The notes under the pieces: model-generated | Databases searched by the model: none | Seen by the model: the letters and a program-made list of their open reading frames with translations, nothing else | Told to the model about the DNA's origin: nothing | Part shown: one piece after another, positions 34,106 to 42,417 of the stretch | How positions within the stretch are numbered: the first letter of the stretch is position 1 | Layout: each line of letters opens with the position of its first letter | Program-made: the position numbers and the translations under genes | Source: Planctomycetota bacterium | Lineage (GTDB): Bacteria; Planctomycetota; B15-G4 | DNA length: 64,000 bases | Direction of reading: 5' to 3' | NCBI GenBank assembly: GCA_021604805.1 | Contig: BQJR01000001.1 | Coordinates: 496,001 to 560,000 of the forward strand

Positions 34106-34816
34106 GTGCCCCAGCCCAAGGTCAGCGCCTCGACGCACCCGCTCGTCCGCCACAAGCTCACGCGGCTGCGCAGCACGCGCACCGACTCGCGCAGCTTCCG
34201 CGCGCTGGTGAGCGAGATCGCCACGCTGCTCGCCTACGAGGCCACGCGCGACCTGCCGGTGGAAGACATCGAGGTGCAGACGCCGCTCACGACCACGCGC
34301 GGCTGCGACATCGATCAACGCATCGGGCTCGTGCCGATCCTGCGCGCCGGGCTCGGCATGGTCGACGGCGTGGAGCGCGTGCTGCCGCAAGCACAAGTCT
34401 GGCACCTCGGTCTGTATCGCGACGAGCGCACGCTGCAGCCGGTGCAGTACTACAACAAGCTGCCCGCCGACCCGACCGTCGACCTGTGCTTGCTGCTCGA
34501 CCCGATGTTGGCCACGGGCAACTCCGCCATCGCCGCCACTGACGTGCTCAAAGACTGGGGCGTCGCGCGTGTCGCGTTCCTCGGCATTCTCGCGTCGCCC
34601 GAAGGGCTGGCCGCGTATCACAGCGCGCACCCCGACGTGGCGATCCACGTGGCCGGCATCGACGAGCGCCTCACGACCGAGTCCGACGGCGTGCCCGCCG
34701 GATACATCTGGCCCGGGCTCGGCGATGCCGGGGATCGGCAGTTCGGCACGGAGAGCCCGGCGGTCGTGCCCGCGCCGCGCAAGGCCGACACCCGTGAGAA
34801 CGACGCGTCGGCCTGA
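34106..34816 (+). CDS. upp: Uracil phosphoribosyltransferase
   Basis: 236 residues, slightly longer than the usual 208-210 because of a charged C-terminal tail. It converts uracil and PRPP to UMP in pyrimidine salvage. Motifs: [20 protein letters not shown] (N-terminal), [26 protein letters not shown], the PRPP loop [13 protein letters not shown] (near residues 130-142), and the uracil-binding [17 protein letters not shown]. The GTG at 34106 follows GGAG with a 7-base spacer. It lies 87 bases after the kinase gene with its own candidate promoter. The assignment is secure. Confidence 0.96.
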   Translation: MPQPKVSASTHPLVRHKLTRLRSTRTDSRSFRALVSEIATLLAYEATRDLPVEDIEVQTPLTTTRGCDIDQRIGLVPILRAGLGMVDGVERVLPQAQVWHLGLYRDERTLQPVQYYNKLPADPTVDLCLLLDPMLATGNSAIAATDVLKDWGVARVAFLGILASPEGLAAYHSAHPDVAIHVAGIDERLTTESDGVPAGYIWPGLGDAGDRQFGTESPAVVPAPRKADTRENDASA

Positions 34817-34911
34817 CTCGCGGCTCGCGACCAGCGCCCTCCACACCCGCAGGGCTCGGTCAGGCGACCGCTTGAGGACCAGGTTGCAGCACCCAGCGGT
34901 TGAGCGGCGGG

Positions 34912-34917
34912 TAGACT
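34912..34917 (+). promoter_or_regulatory. Candidate -10 element TAGACT
   Basis: GGGTAGACT lies 63 bases before the ATG of the beta-helix gene, at the same kind of distance as the copies at 10163 and 48559. No good -35 was found. Confidence 0.4.
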
Positions 34918-34980
34918 CCCTCTCCCGACCGATTGCAGCGCGCTCACGTCGCGCCGCCAGCGCACGCCCGGAGAGAGTCC

Positions 34981-36396
34981 ATGTCCGTCCCGACCCGCCC
35001 GCTCCTGGGCGCCTTGCTCGCTGTCCTTTCCCTGACTGCAGCCGCAGCAGCCGACACCGTGAAGGTGCAAGCCGGCGAGTCGATCCAGGCCGTGCTCGAG
35101 AGCGGCGAGCTCCAGGCCGGCGACACGCTCAAACTCGGCAAGGGAAAGTATGTCGAAGTGATCCGCATCCCAGCGGAGCTCGCGGGCCTCACGATTCAGG
35201 GTCAAGGCGCGGTGCTCGAGGCGCTGCCCAACGGCGGACCGTCGGGCGCGGCGATCACCGTTGACGCCGCCGACGTCACGATCTCCGGGCTCACGATCCT
35301 TCACGCCGACGACGGCGAGAACCCGAACGGGGGGTCGACCGATGGCTTCGCCCTCTTCGTCTCCGCGGACGGTTTCCGTGGCGAGAAGCTCAAGATCCTG
35401 CGCACGAACGGCGTGCGCATCGAGGGCAACGATGCCAAGCTCGATCGCGTCGACGTGCGGGCCACGAACGGCTCGGGCATCAGTGTGATTGCAGACGGCG
35501 CCACGATCACCCGCTGCCGCGTCGAGGGTGCGACCGAAGCGAACGTGTCCCTCATCGGCAACGAGCTCGTGATCGAGAAGCTGACCGCGAGCGACGCCAT
35601 CACAGGCGTGTTCGTGGTCTTCAGTGAGGACGTCGTGATGCGGAACCTCAAGCTGAAGCGCACCGTGATCGGAGTGCAAGCCGAAAGTGTCACGGACCTG
35701 CATGTGGAGAAGGCGCTGATCGAGCACTGCGAACTCGGGATCCTCTCGCGAAAGAACACCTTGCCGGTGTTCGAGAAGCTGGATGTCCGCAGCGCGCGGG
35801 AACACGGCGTCTTGACCATTGAGGACTTCTTCCCCACTGTGCGCGACTGCCGCATCCGCGACGCCGGACAGCATGGGATCCGTGTCTCTCAACCCATGGG
35901 GCAGCTCCTCATCGCCGACAACCGGATCAAAGATGTGTCGCTGGCGGGAATCCATGGCGGGGTGGACGACGCTGGATTCTTCGCGTTCCGCTTCAACGTG
36001 ATCGACGGTTGCGCCACCGGGATCGACTTCGCGGCGGCTGCTGGCCCTGTTCTTCAGGAGAACCGGATCACGAACGCGCGAGACCTCGGCCTGCGCATCA
36101 CCGGCGTCGGCTCCGTGCTCTCTGGCAACTTGATTCGGAAGGGCTCCGGCAACGGCATCCGCATCGACGGACAAGGCGCGCTCCTCGACGGCAACAAAGT
36201 GCTCAAGGTGCTCGGCGAGGGGATCCAGAACTTTGCCGAGGCCTGCAGGCTGCGCAACAACACGGTCATCAAAACGAGCGGCAGCCCGCTGACCGACGCC
36301 TTCGACGGCAACGAGCTCATCGACGAGGGCGGCAACACCTTCGGCGACGGCGTGGTCGCCGGCCCCGGCGTGCCCTCGGCAGCGACCGACTTCTGA
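34981..36396 (+). CDS. Exported right-handed parallel beta-helix repeat protein
   Basis: 471 residues. The signal peptide SVPTRPLLGALLAVLSLTAA ends at AAADT. The rest is a series of PbH1-like rungs: VTISGLTILHADDGENP, GEKLKILRTNGVRIEGND, LVIEKLTASDAITGVFV, TDLHVEKALIEHCELGILS, PTVRDCRIRDAGQHGIRV, LLIADNRIKDVSLAGIHGG, PVLQENRITNARDLGLRI and NGIRIDGQGALLDGNKVL. This resembles the periplasmic copper-binding NosD and carbohydrate-active beta-helix proteins. No C-terminal domain of the type on neighbouring exported proteins is seen. GGAGAG precedes the ATG at 34981. Substrate or partner unknown. Confidence 0.8.
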   Translation: MSVPTRPLLGALLAVLSLTAAAAADTVKVQAGESIQAVLESGELQAGDTLKLGKGKYVEVIRIPAELAGLTIQGQGAVLEALPNGGPSGAAITVDAADVTISGLTILHADDGENPNGGSTDGFALFVSADGFRGEKLKILRTNGVRIEGNDAKLDRVDVRATNGSGISVIADGATITRCRVEGATEANVSLIGNELVIEKLTASDAITGVFVVFSEDVVMRNLKLKRTVIGVQAESVTDLHVEKALIEHCELGILSRKNTLPVFEKLDVRSAREHGVLTIEDFFPTVRDCRIRDAGQHGIRVSQPMGQLLIADNRIKDVSLAGIHGGVDDAGFFAFRFNVIDGCATGIDFAAAAGPVLQENRITNARDLGLRITGVGSVLSGNLIRKGSGNGIRIDGQGALLDGNKVLKVLGEGIQNFAEACRLRNNTVIKTSGSPLTDAFDGNELIDEGGNTFGDGVVAGPGVPSAATDF

Positions 36397-36586
36397 GGTT
36401 GCACGGCGTGAGTTGGGCTTCCTCGTCGCCCCCGAACCGGCGCCCCGCCTAGGGCGTCCGCCTGCGAGCGGCGTGCTCCGCGAGGCCGCGAACACAGGTG
36501 TCAGGAATCATGCAGGTGCTGCTCTAGGTCTCGCACGAACGGCTCACGCTCCGTAGCGCGAGGTCTCCTCCTTCGACCCCGAACCA

Positions 36587-36606
36587 GGCGCCTCCTCCCA
36601 GGCGCC
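36587..36606 (+). promoter_or_regulatory. 5' leader hairpin from repeated GGCGCC
   Basis: GGCGCC at 36587-36592 and 36601-36606 are self-complementary copies separated by 8 bases and can form a stem-loop about 45 bases before the FG-GAP gene start. The rest of the 255-base gap (36397-36651) shows nothing recognisable. Confidence 0.3.
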
Positions 36607-36651
36607 AGACACAGCGCAACGCGCCCCGACGCGTTTCGCCTGGAGACTCGC

Positions 36652-39009
36652 ATGATCCGTTTCGTGAACCGACTGATCCCACTCGCGGTGCTTGCGCTCA
36701 GCACACCAGTGCTGGCGCAAATCGGGCCCACCCAGCCCGAAGAGCTCCTCACCGGCCTCGTCGAGCGACTCCCCAGCATGGAAGGGCTCTCGTGCGCGCT
36801 CGCCGACCTCGATGGTGACGGGCACCTCGATGCCGTCACCGTTGAACCCACCACCCTCACAGTGCTGTTCGGTCGCGACGACGGCTCCTTCGGTACGCGC
36901 CACACCGTGCCGCTCAACGTGACCACTCCGCAGCACTGGCCCGACAGCGGCCCACGGGACACGCCGCCGATCGTTGCCGACGTGAACCACGATGGCGAGC
37001 TCGACGTTCTCGTGCTCCAGCGTGCACCCGCCGCGCAAGGGCGCGTGTTGTTCCTCGAGGGGCGCGGCGGAGGTCGCCTCACTGCCGGCGTGGACGCGCT
37101 GGAACTCGAGGGGCTGCGCGCTGCCGACGTCGGCGACTTCGACGGCGACGGTCGGCTCGACCTCGTGCTGGCGCGCACGATCGGAGGCTTCCCCAGCTTC
37201 GCTCTGCCTCCGCTCGGTGCACCGGCCTTCTTCATCGCACTCGGCAACGGGGACGGCAGCTTCAAGATCCCAAGCCAACTCCCGCAGCTGGGTTCACCGA
37301 GCGGCCCCGCTCCGACAGGCAGCATGGATCACGTGTTCGCGGCCGACCTCGACGCCGATGGACACCTCGATGTGGTCACCCACGGAGTGGGGCGCGTCAT
37401 CAGTTACCGCGGCCTGGGTGACGGAACTTTCTCCACCCCAGAGACCGTGCCGGCGAGCCAAGCGACCTTCGACGTCGCCCTCGCAGATCTCGAAGGCGAC
37501 GGTGACCTGGACCTCGTCGCGAGCCCGAGCTTCGCCAACCTCGCCTTCTCGTGCGGTGAGCTCATGGTGTTCCGCTGGAACGCTGGAGGCTTTGATTCCG
37601 AGGTCCTCCTGCCCATGTGCCCGGAGGGCACCCTCATCGGTTCGACAGGCCCCGTGGCCCTCGCCGACTTCGACACCGATGGCAACCTCGACATCCTGTG
37701 CAGCGGCTGGGACAGTCAGATCCCCCGCAACACGCTGCTCCTCGGCGATGGCGCTGGTGGGTTCGCCCCACCGTTGTCACTCGACATGCCTGCGATGCGC
37801 TCGATGGCCGTGGGCGATCTCGAGGCCGACGGTGATCTCGACCTGATCTCCGCAGGCGGTCACCCGAACCTCGTCGTCTCGCGCAACGAGGGCGGCGCGC
37901 ACTTCTCGACTGAGGCGACACCGCTCAGCCTTGGCTCGTCGACCTTCGGTTCCACGCTGCTCGCGCTCGACGCCGACCGCGATGGCGACACCGACCTGGT
38001 GAGCGTCGGAGGAGCTTTCGGTTCGACCTCTGTCATCACTTTGCTCAACGACGGGCGCGGCGACTTCCCCGATGCCGCGGAAGCCGTGCAGTACAAGCGG
38101 CAGTTCTTCGTCCCCAGCCCGACCGACCTCGCGGCCGGCGATCTCAACGGCGACGGCGTTGTCGACGTGATCGTGAGCGACGGAACGGACTACGGGATCG
38201 CCACGCTCCTAGGTGGCGGAACGGATCTGTTCACGCTGCGAAGCGTGACGGCCGTCGCCTCCGACTCGGGTCCGATCGCACTCGGGGACCTCGATCTCGA
38301 CGGCGACCTGGACCTGGTGGTCGGTGAGGGTTCCCTCGACGCAGTCACGCTGCTCGAAGGCGACGGAACGGGACTGTTGATGCGGCGCGACACACTGCGT
38401 CGCCCGAACAAGGTGCAGGACGTCGAGCTCGCCGACCTCGACGACGACGGCGCGCTCGAGCTGCTCACGGTGCATGGCGAGGGCGTCGGCCTGGGCGTCG
38501 CGCAGGGCGCGGCTCCGTTCCAGTTCGCCGAGCCAGTCTTCTTCGCCGCCGGGAGGGACGCGCGCTCGCTGTTGCTCGTCGACATCGATGCCGACACGCA
38601 GCTCGACGCGCTCGTCACCAACACCGACTCGCTCTTCGCGTCGGTCCTGCTCGGGACTCAAGGAACAGACTTCGCCGCCTCGCCGCCGCTGCAGGTCTCG
38701 GCTGGTCTCCCCGAGTTGCTCGGGCAGTCACCCTCGCTCGCGCTCGCCGATCTCAACGCCGACGGGCTGCCCGATCTCATGAGCCGCAACACGGAGGGAG
38801 TGTCGGTGCGGCTGCGCCTCCCGGGTGGCGGCTTCGAGCCGATCCGCACGGCCTTTGTGAACCACCGATCGATCGAAGCGCCCTTCAACTTAAAGGCAGG
38901 CCGCCCGGCCATCGCCGACTTCGATGGCGACGGCGACCTCGACGTGGCCGTCAGCCGATTCCGCGGTCTGACCGATGCGGTGATCCTTGAGAACCGCCTC
39001 GTGCCGTGA
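36652..39009 (+). CDS. Secreted FG-GAP/VCBS repeat protein (paralogue 1)
   Basis: 785 residues. The signal peptide MIRFVNRLIPLAVLALSTPV ends LAQ. The body consists of many FG-GAP units with calcium-binding DxDxDGxxD loops: ADLDGDGHLDAV, ADVNHDGELDVLVL, GDFDGDGRLDLVLA, ADLDADGHLDVV, ADFDTDGNLDILCSGWD, GDLNGDGVVDVIVS, GDLDLDGDLDLVVG, ADLDDDGALELLT, ADLNADGLPDLMS and ADFDGDGDLDVAVS. Such proteins fold as propellers at the cell surface. It is about two thirds identical by eye to the protein at 44097-46478, with the same repeat order. GGAG lies 10 bases before the ATG. The function is unknown. Confidence 0.85.
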   Translation: MIRFVNRLIPLAVLALSTPVLAQIGPTQPEELLTGLVERLPSMEGLSCALADLDGDGHLDAVTVEPTTLTVLFGRDDGSFGTRHTVPLNVTTPQHWPDSGPRDTPPIVADVNHDGELDVLVLQRAPAAQGRVLFLEGRGGGRLTAGVDALELEGLRAADVGDFDGDGRLDLVLARTIGGFPSFALPPLGAPAFFIALGNGDGSFKIPSQLPQLGSPSGPAPTGSMDHVFAADLDADGHLDVVTHGVGRVISYRGLGDGTFSTPETVPASQATFDVALADLEGDGDLDLVASPSFANLAFSCGELMVFRWNAGGFDSEVLLPMCPEGTLIGSTGPVALADFDTDGNLDILCSGWDSQIPRNTLLLGDGAGGFAPPLSLDMPAMRSMAVGDLEADGDLDLISAGGHPNLVVSRNEGGAHFSTEATPLSLGSSTFGSTLLALDADRDGDTDLVSVGGAFGSTSVITLLNDGRGDFPDAAEAVQYKRQFFVPSPTDLAAGDLNGDGVVDVIVSDGTDYGIATLLGGGTDLFTLRSVTAVASDSGPIALGDLDLDGDLDLVVGEGSLDAVTLLEGDGTGLLMRRDTLRRPNKVQDVELADLDDDGALELLTVHGEGVGLGVAQGAAPFQFAEPVFFAAGRDARSLLLVDIDADTQLDALVTNTDSLFASVLLGTQGTDFAASPPLQVSAGLPELLGQSPSLALADLNADGLPDLMSRNTEGVSVRLRLPGGGFEPIRTAFVNHRSIEAPFNLKAGRPAIADFDGDGDLDVAVSRFRGLTDAVILENRLVP

Positions 39010-39178
39010 CCTGAGCCGGCAGCGCTCCGCGAACACCCACCGCTCCAGCGAGCCTGCCTGCACGCAGCCTCAGCGCTGCGCCACGGGGCGTCGCACTCGC
39101 GACCTCTTCATTTGGGTGCAAAGCATCAAGTTGCTCGGCGTGTGGCGCTCCCGTGAGATCGTGGAGACGAGCGGCCAT

Positions 39179-39207
39179 TTGAGCCCCACACGCCGAATTC
39201 GTATGCT
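39179..39207 (+). promoter_or_regulatory. Candidate promoter of the MarR gene
   Basis: TTGAGC (39179-39184), exactly 17 bases, then TATGCT (39202-39207), a good sigma-70-type arrangement about 80 bases before the GTG of the MarR gene. TTTGAG and CTCAAA (39178-39183 and 39213-39218) form an inverted repeat across the element, and CAAAGCA occurs twice nearby, so the regulator may bind here. Confidence 0.5.
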
Positions 39208-39287
39208 TCGCACTCAAAGCACTTGGTGACCGACGGCCCAGCGAGGGCTGGCAGCCGCGTCGCGAAGCGCTCCCAAGACCCCCCAAG

Positions 39288-39887
39288 GTGTCCGTCCGAG
39301 TGGACAGCAGGCTCGATCTCGAAGATCAGATCGTGGCGGCGTTGCGCCAGATCATGCGCGCCGTCGACCTGCATTCGCGGCAACTCACGGAAAGCTGCGG
39401 ACTCACGGGCCCGCAGCTCGCCACCTTGCGCGAGGCGGAACGCTTGGGCCCGCTTCCCGGTGGCGCCCTGGCGCGCGCCGTGCACCTCAGCCCGGCAACG
39501 CTCAGCGGCATCCTCAACCGGCTGGAGAGCCGCGGCCTGCTCGCGCGTCGCCGGGGCGAGAGCGACCGGCGCATGATCCTGGTGGAGATCACGGCCGCGG
39601 GACGCAAGGTGCTCGCGTCGGCGCCGTCTCTGCTGCAAGACCACTTCCGCGAGGAGCTCGAGCGGCTCGCCAGCTGGGAACGCGAGATGACGCTCGCCGT
39701 GCTGCAACGCGTGGCCTCGCTCATGGGCGCCGAAGCGCTGGACGCAGCGCCGCACCTCGCCACGGGCACACAGCTCGCGCCGCAGGTCGACGGCGACGTC
39801 GACACACACGCAGCTAAGAGCGCTTCCACGCGACGCCGCCCGCGCAGTTCTCCGCGCAACAAGCCGCCGCGCTCCGACGCTCACTGA
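39288..39887 (+). CDS. MarR-family transcriptional regulator with extended tail
   Basis: 199 residues. The winged-helix core spans residues 12-145: LRQIMRAVDLHSRQLTESCG (helix 1), GPLPGGALARAVHLSPATLS and GILNRLESRGLLARRRGESD (recognition helix and wing), then RMILVEITAAGRKVL. The last 45 residues are Thr/Ser/Arg/Pro-rich and probably disordered. The GTG at 39288 follows AAGG. It lies 71 bases upstream of the methyltransferase-EgtD fusion on the same strand and is the natural candidate regulator of that gene and the transporter. MarR proteins also control betaine and ectoine genes in other bacteria; the ligand here is unknown. Confidence 0.88.
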   Translation: MSVRVDSRLDLEDQIVAALRQIMRAVDLHSRQLTESCGLTGPQLATLREAERLGPLPGGALARAVHLSPATLSGILNRLESRGLLARRRGESDRRMILVEITAAGRKVLASAPSLLQDHFREELERLASWEREMTLAVLQRVASLMGAEALDAAPHLATGTQLAPQVDGDVDTHAAKSASTRRRPRSSPRNKPPRSDAH

Positions 39888-39958
39888 AGCCCCCACTTTC
39901 TCACCCGTCCAACCGACCGCCACTCCACACGGCGACGCTGTCCCACCCCCGGAGGACC

Positions 39959-41662
39959 ATGTCCACCACCACGCCCCCGATCGGTTCCGAGTCCGCCGCC
40001 CAACGTGACACCGACACAGCAGGCGCCGACGACACGCGTCGCGCCGCCACGTGGAAGCGAGCCTACGCCGCCCGCACTCCCGACGACCTGCTCGCGCTCT
40101 ACGCCGACTGGGCCGCGCAGTACGAGGCCGACCACGCCGCGATCGGCTACCGCGGGCACGAGCTGGCCAGCGAAGTGCTCGAGCGTCATCTCCCCGCGAG
40201 CCGAGCGCCACGCCTCCTCGACGCCGGCGCGGGCACAGGGCTCGCGGGTGCAGCTCTCGCCAAGCTCGGGCACCAGCACTTGAGCGGCTACGACCTCAGC
40301 CCCGACATGCTCGAACAAGCGCGCGCCAAGGGTGTGTACGAGCGGCTCGCCGTGGCCGACTTGGGCGTGCCGCTCGACGACGACATCGACGACAGCTACG
40401 ACGGCGCGATCCTCGTGGGCGTGTTCTCCTTCGGCCAAGCCCCCGCCCACACGCTCGACGAGATCGTGCGCGTCGTGCGGCCCGGCGGTTTCGTGGTGTT
40501 CACGATGCGCACCGACTTCCACGAGAGCAACGCGATGGAGGTCGCCGCCAAGCTCACCGAGCTCGAGGCCTCGGGCGTCTGGCGGCTCGCGGAACTCACC
40601 GAACCCGAGCCCTATCTCCCCAAGAAAGATCCCGACGCGCGCTTCCGCGTGTGGTGTTACGAGGTGCTGCCCACCAAGCGGCAAGCCGTCCCGACCGACT
40701 TCGCTGAAGCCGTGGGTGTCGCGCTCGATGCCGGCGGCCCGATCTACGAGCTCGCCCACCACCACATCTGGGACGCCACCTCCTCGCGCCTCTACGACGC
40801 CTACATCCAGCGCCCCGAGTACTACCTCAACGACTCCGAAGAGGAGATCCTGCGCGTGAACGCCGGTGAGTTCCTCGGAGACCGCGCGTTGTGCGTGGAG
40901 CTCGGCTGCGGCTCGGCAGAGAAGATCAAGCACGTGTTCCGCGCCGTGCTCGGCGGCGACCCCACGGCCACCGTCGACTACATCCCGATCGACCTCTCAC
41001 CGGGCGCGCTCGAAACCAACGAGCGTCAGATCCGCGAGGCCTTCGGCGACCGCGTGCGCGTGGACGCGCGCCTCGGTTCCTTCGACGAAACGCTCGCCAC
41101 GCTGCCCGCCGACCAGGTGAAGGCGATCTTCTTCCTGGGCGGTTCGATCGGCAACTTCCCGAGCATCGACGACACCGTGAGCTTCCTCGGCACTGTGCGC
41201 GAACGACTCACGCCGCGCGACCGCTTCGTGGTCGGCTTCGACCTCACCAAAGACGCGCACGTCTTCGAGGCGGCCTACAACGCCGGCCAGTCGAACCGTC
41301 TCTTCTTCCTGCACATGGTGCGACGCATGAACCGGCTGCTCGGCGCCGACTTCGACTTGAGCGCCTTCGAGCTCGCGTCGACCTACGATCGCGAACGCTC
41401 CGACTCGGGCGTCTCCGCCACGCGCGTGAACCTCAAGGTGGTGAACACGCGCGCGCAGCACGTCACGATCCCGGCCCTCGATCGCGAACTCGATCTGGCG
41501 GTGGGCGACTGCGTGCAGGTCGGCATCTCACGCAAGTTCGGTCCCGACGACGTGGGCGCGCTGGCAGGCTTGGCCGGGCTGCGCGTGCGTTCGATGTGGT
41601 TCGACACGCGGCACTACTTCTGCCTCACGGAGTTCGTCCGCGACGACGCACCTGCCGCATGA
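39959..41662 (+). CDS. Fusion of a class I SAM methyltransferase with an EgtD-family betaine methyltransferase
   Basis: 567 residues in two catalytic units. Residues 25-240 are a class I methyltransferase of the Williams-Beuren/METTL27-like kind: YADWAAQYEADHAAIGYRG, RLLDAGAGTGLAGAAL (SAM motif), SGYDLSPDMLEQA and EIVRVVRPGGFVVFTMRTD. Residues 265-565 are an EgtD (Methyltransf_33) domain: YDAYIQRPEYYLNDSEEEIL, LCVELGCGSAEKIKHVF, YIPIDLSPGAL, IFFLGGSIGNFPSIDDTVSF and DRFVVGFDLTKDAHVFEAAY. EgtD makes histidine betaine. Here the position expected to be ExS near the end reads VGISRKF, so the Glu that contacts the histidine side chain seems to be Gly; another amino acid may be the substrate. No EgtB or EgtE is nearby. 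Its stop overlaps the ATPase start. Confidence 0.88.
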   Translation: MSTTTPPIGSESAAQRDTDTAGADDTRRAATWKRAYAARTPDDLLALYADWAAQYEADHAAIGYRGHELASEVLERHLPASRAPRLLDAGAGTGLAGAALAKLGHQHLSGYDLSPDMLEQARAKGVYERLAVADLGVPLDDDIDDSYDGAILVGVFSFGQAPAHTLDEIVRVVRPGGFVVFTMRTDFHESNAMEVAAKLTELEASGVWRLAELTEPEPYLPKKDPDARFRVWCYEVLPTKRQAVPTDFAEAVGVALDAGGPIYELAHHHIWDATSSRLYDAYIQRPEYYLNDSEEEILRVNAGEFLGDRALCVELGCGSAEKIKHVFRAVLGGDPTATVDYIPIDLSPGALETNERQIREAFGDRVRVDARLGSFDETLATLPADQVKAIFFLGGSIGNFPSIDDTVSFLGTVRERLTPRDRFVVGFDLTKDAHVFEAAYNAGQSNRLFFLHMVRRMNRLLGADFDLSAFELASTYDRERSDSGVSATRVNLKVVNTRAQHVTIPALDRELDLAVGDCVQVGISRKFGPDDVGALAGLAGLRVRSMWFDTRHYFCLTEFVRDDAPAA

Positions 41663-42417
41663 GCGAAGCCTTCCTGGAGCTGCGTGATGTGAACGTGCGC
41701 TTCACCGGCGGGCAGGGCCCCGCGGTGCACGCGCTGCGCGACATCTCGCTCTCGATCCGAGCCGGCGAAACCCTCGCGCTCATCGGCACCAGCGGCTCGG
41801 GCAAGACCACCTTGCTGCGTGTGCTCAACCGCTTGCAGCCACCGACCAGCGGCGCGGTGCTCCTGCAAGGTGCCGACCTCGTCACGCGCGATCCGCTCGA
41901 GTTGCGCCGCGGCATGGGCTACGTGATCCAGGCCGGCGGGCTGCTGCCGCACCTCACGGTGGCGGAGAACGTGGCGCTGTTGGGCAAACTCGGCGGGCAC
42001 GACGCGGCGCGTCGTGAGGCGCGCACACGCGAGCTGCTCGAGCTGGTGCACTTGCCGCCCCACGAGTTCGCTGCGCGCTGGCCCGACGAACTCTCGGGCG
42101 GTCAGCGTCAACGCGTGGGCGTGGCGCGCGCGCTCTACCTCGATCCCCCCGTGTTGCTCATGGACGAACCCTTCGGCGCGCTCGACCCCATCACGCGCGC
42201 GGAGCTGCGGCGCGAGTTCGCCGAGCTCGAGGGACACGTGCAGAAGACCGTCGTGCTCGTCACGCACGATCTCGCCGAAGCGCGCGAGCTGGCCGACCGT
42301 GTGGCGCTGCTCGACGCCGGCCGTCTGCATCAGGTCGGCAGCTTCGAGGAACTGTGCGCGCAGCCCGCCGACGACTTCGTCGCCGCCTTCATGGCCGAAC
42401 ACGAGGCCACGACGTGA
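41659..42417 (+). CDS. ABC transporter ATP-binding protein, OpuCA/EgtV-like
   Basis: 252 residues. Walker A is LIGTSGSGKTTLLRVLN, the Q-loop is YVIQAGGLLPHLTVAENV, the signature is DELSGGQRQRVGVARAL, Walker B is PVLLMDEPFGALDPITR, and the switch His is in VLVTHDLAEA. The sequence lacks the C-terminal CBS pair of osmoregulated OpuCA/ProV, making it the short form found in OpuCA-like and EgtV proteins. The ATG at 41659 overlaps the stop of the EgtD fusion (ATGA), and its stop overlaps the permease gene, so the three are translationally coupled. It powers uptake through the downstream permease. Confidence 0.92.
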   Translation: MSEAFLELRDVNVRFTGGQGPAVHALRDISLSIRAGETLALIGTSGSGKTTLLRVLNRLQPPTSGAVLLQGADLVTRDPLELRRGMGYVIQAGGLLPHLTVAENVALLGKLGGHDAARREARTRELLELVHLPPHEFAARWPDELSGGQRQRVGVARALYLDPPVLLMDEPFGALDPITRAELRREFAELEGHVQKTVVLVTHDLAEARELADRVALLDAGRLHQVGSFEELCAQPADDFVAAFMAEHEATT

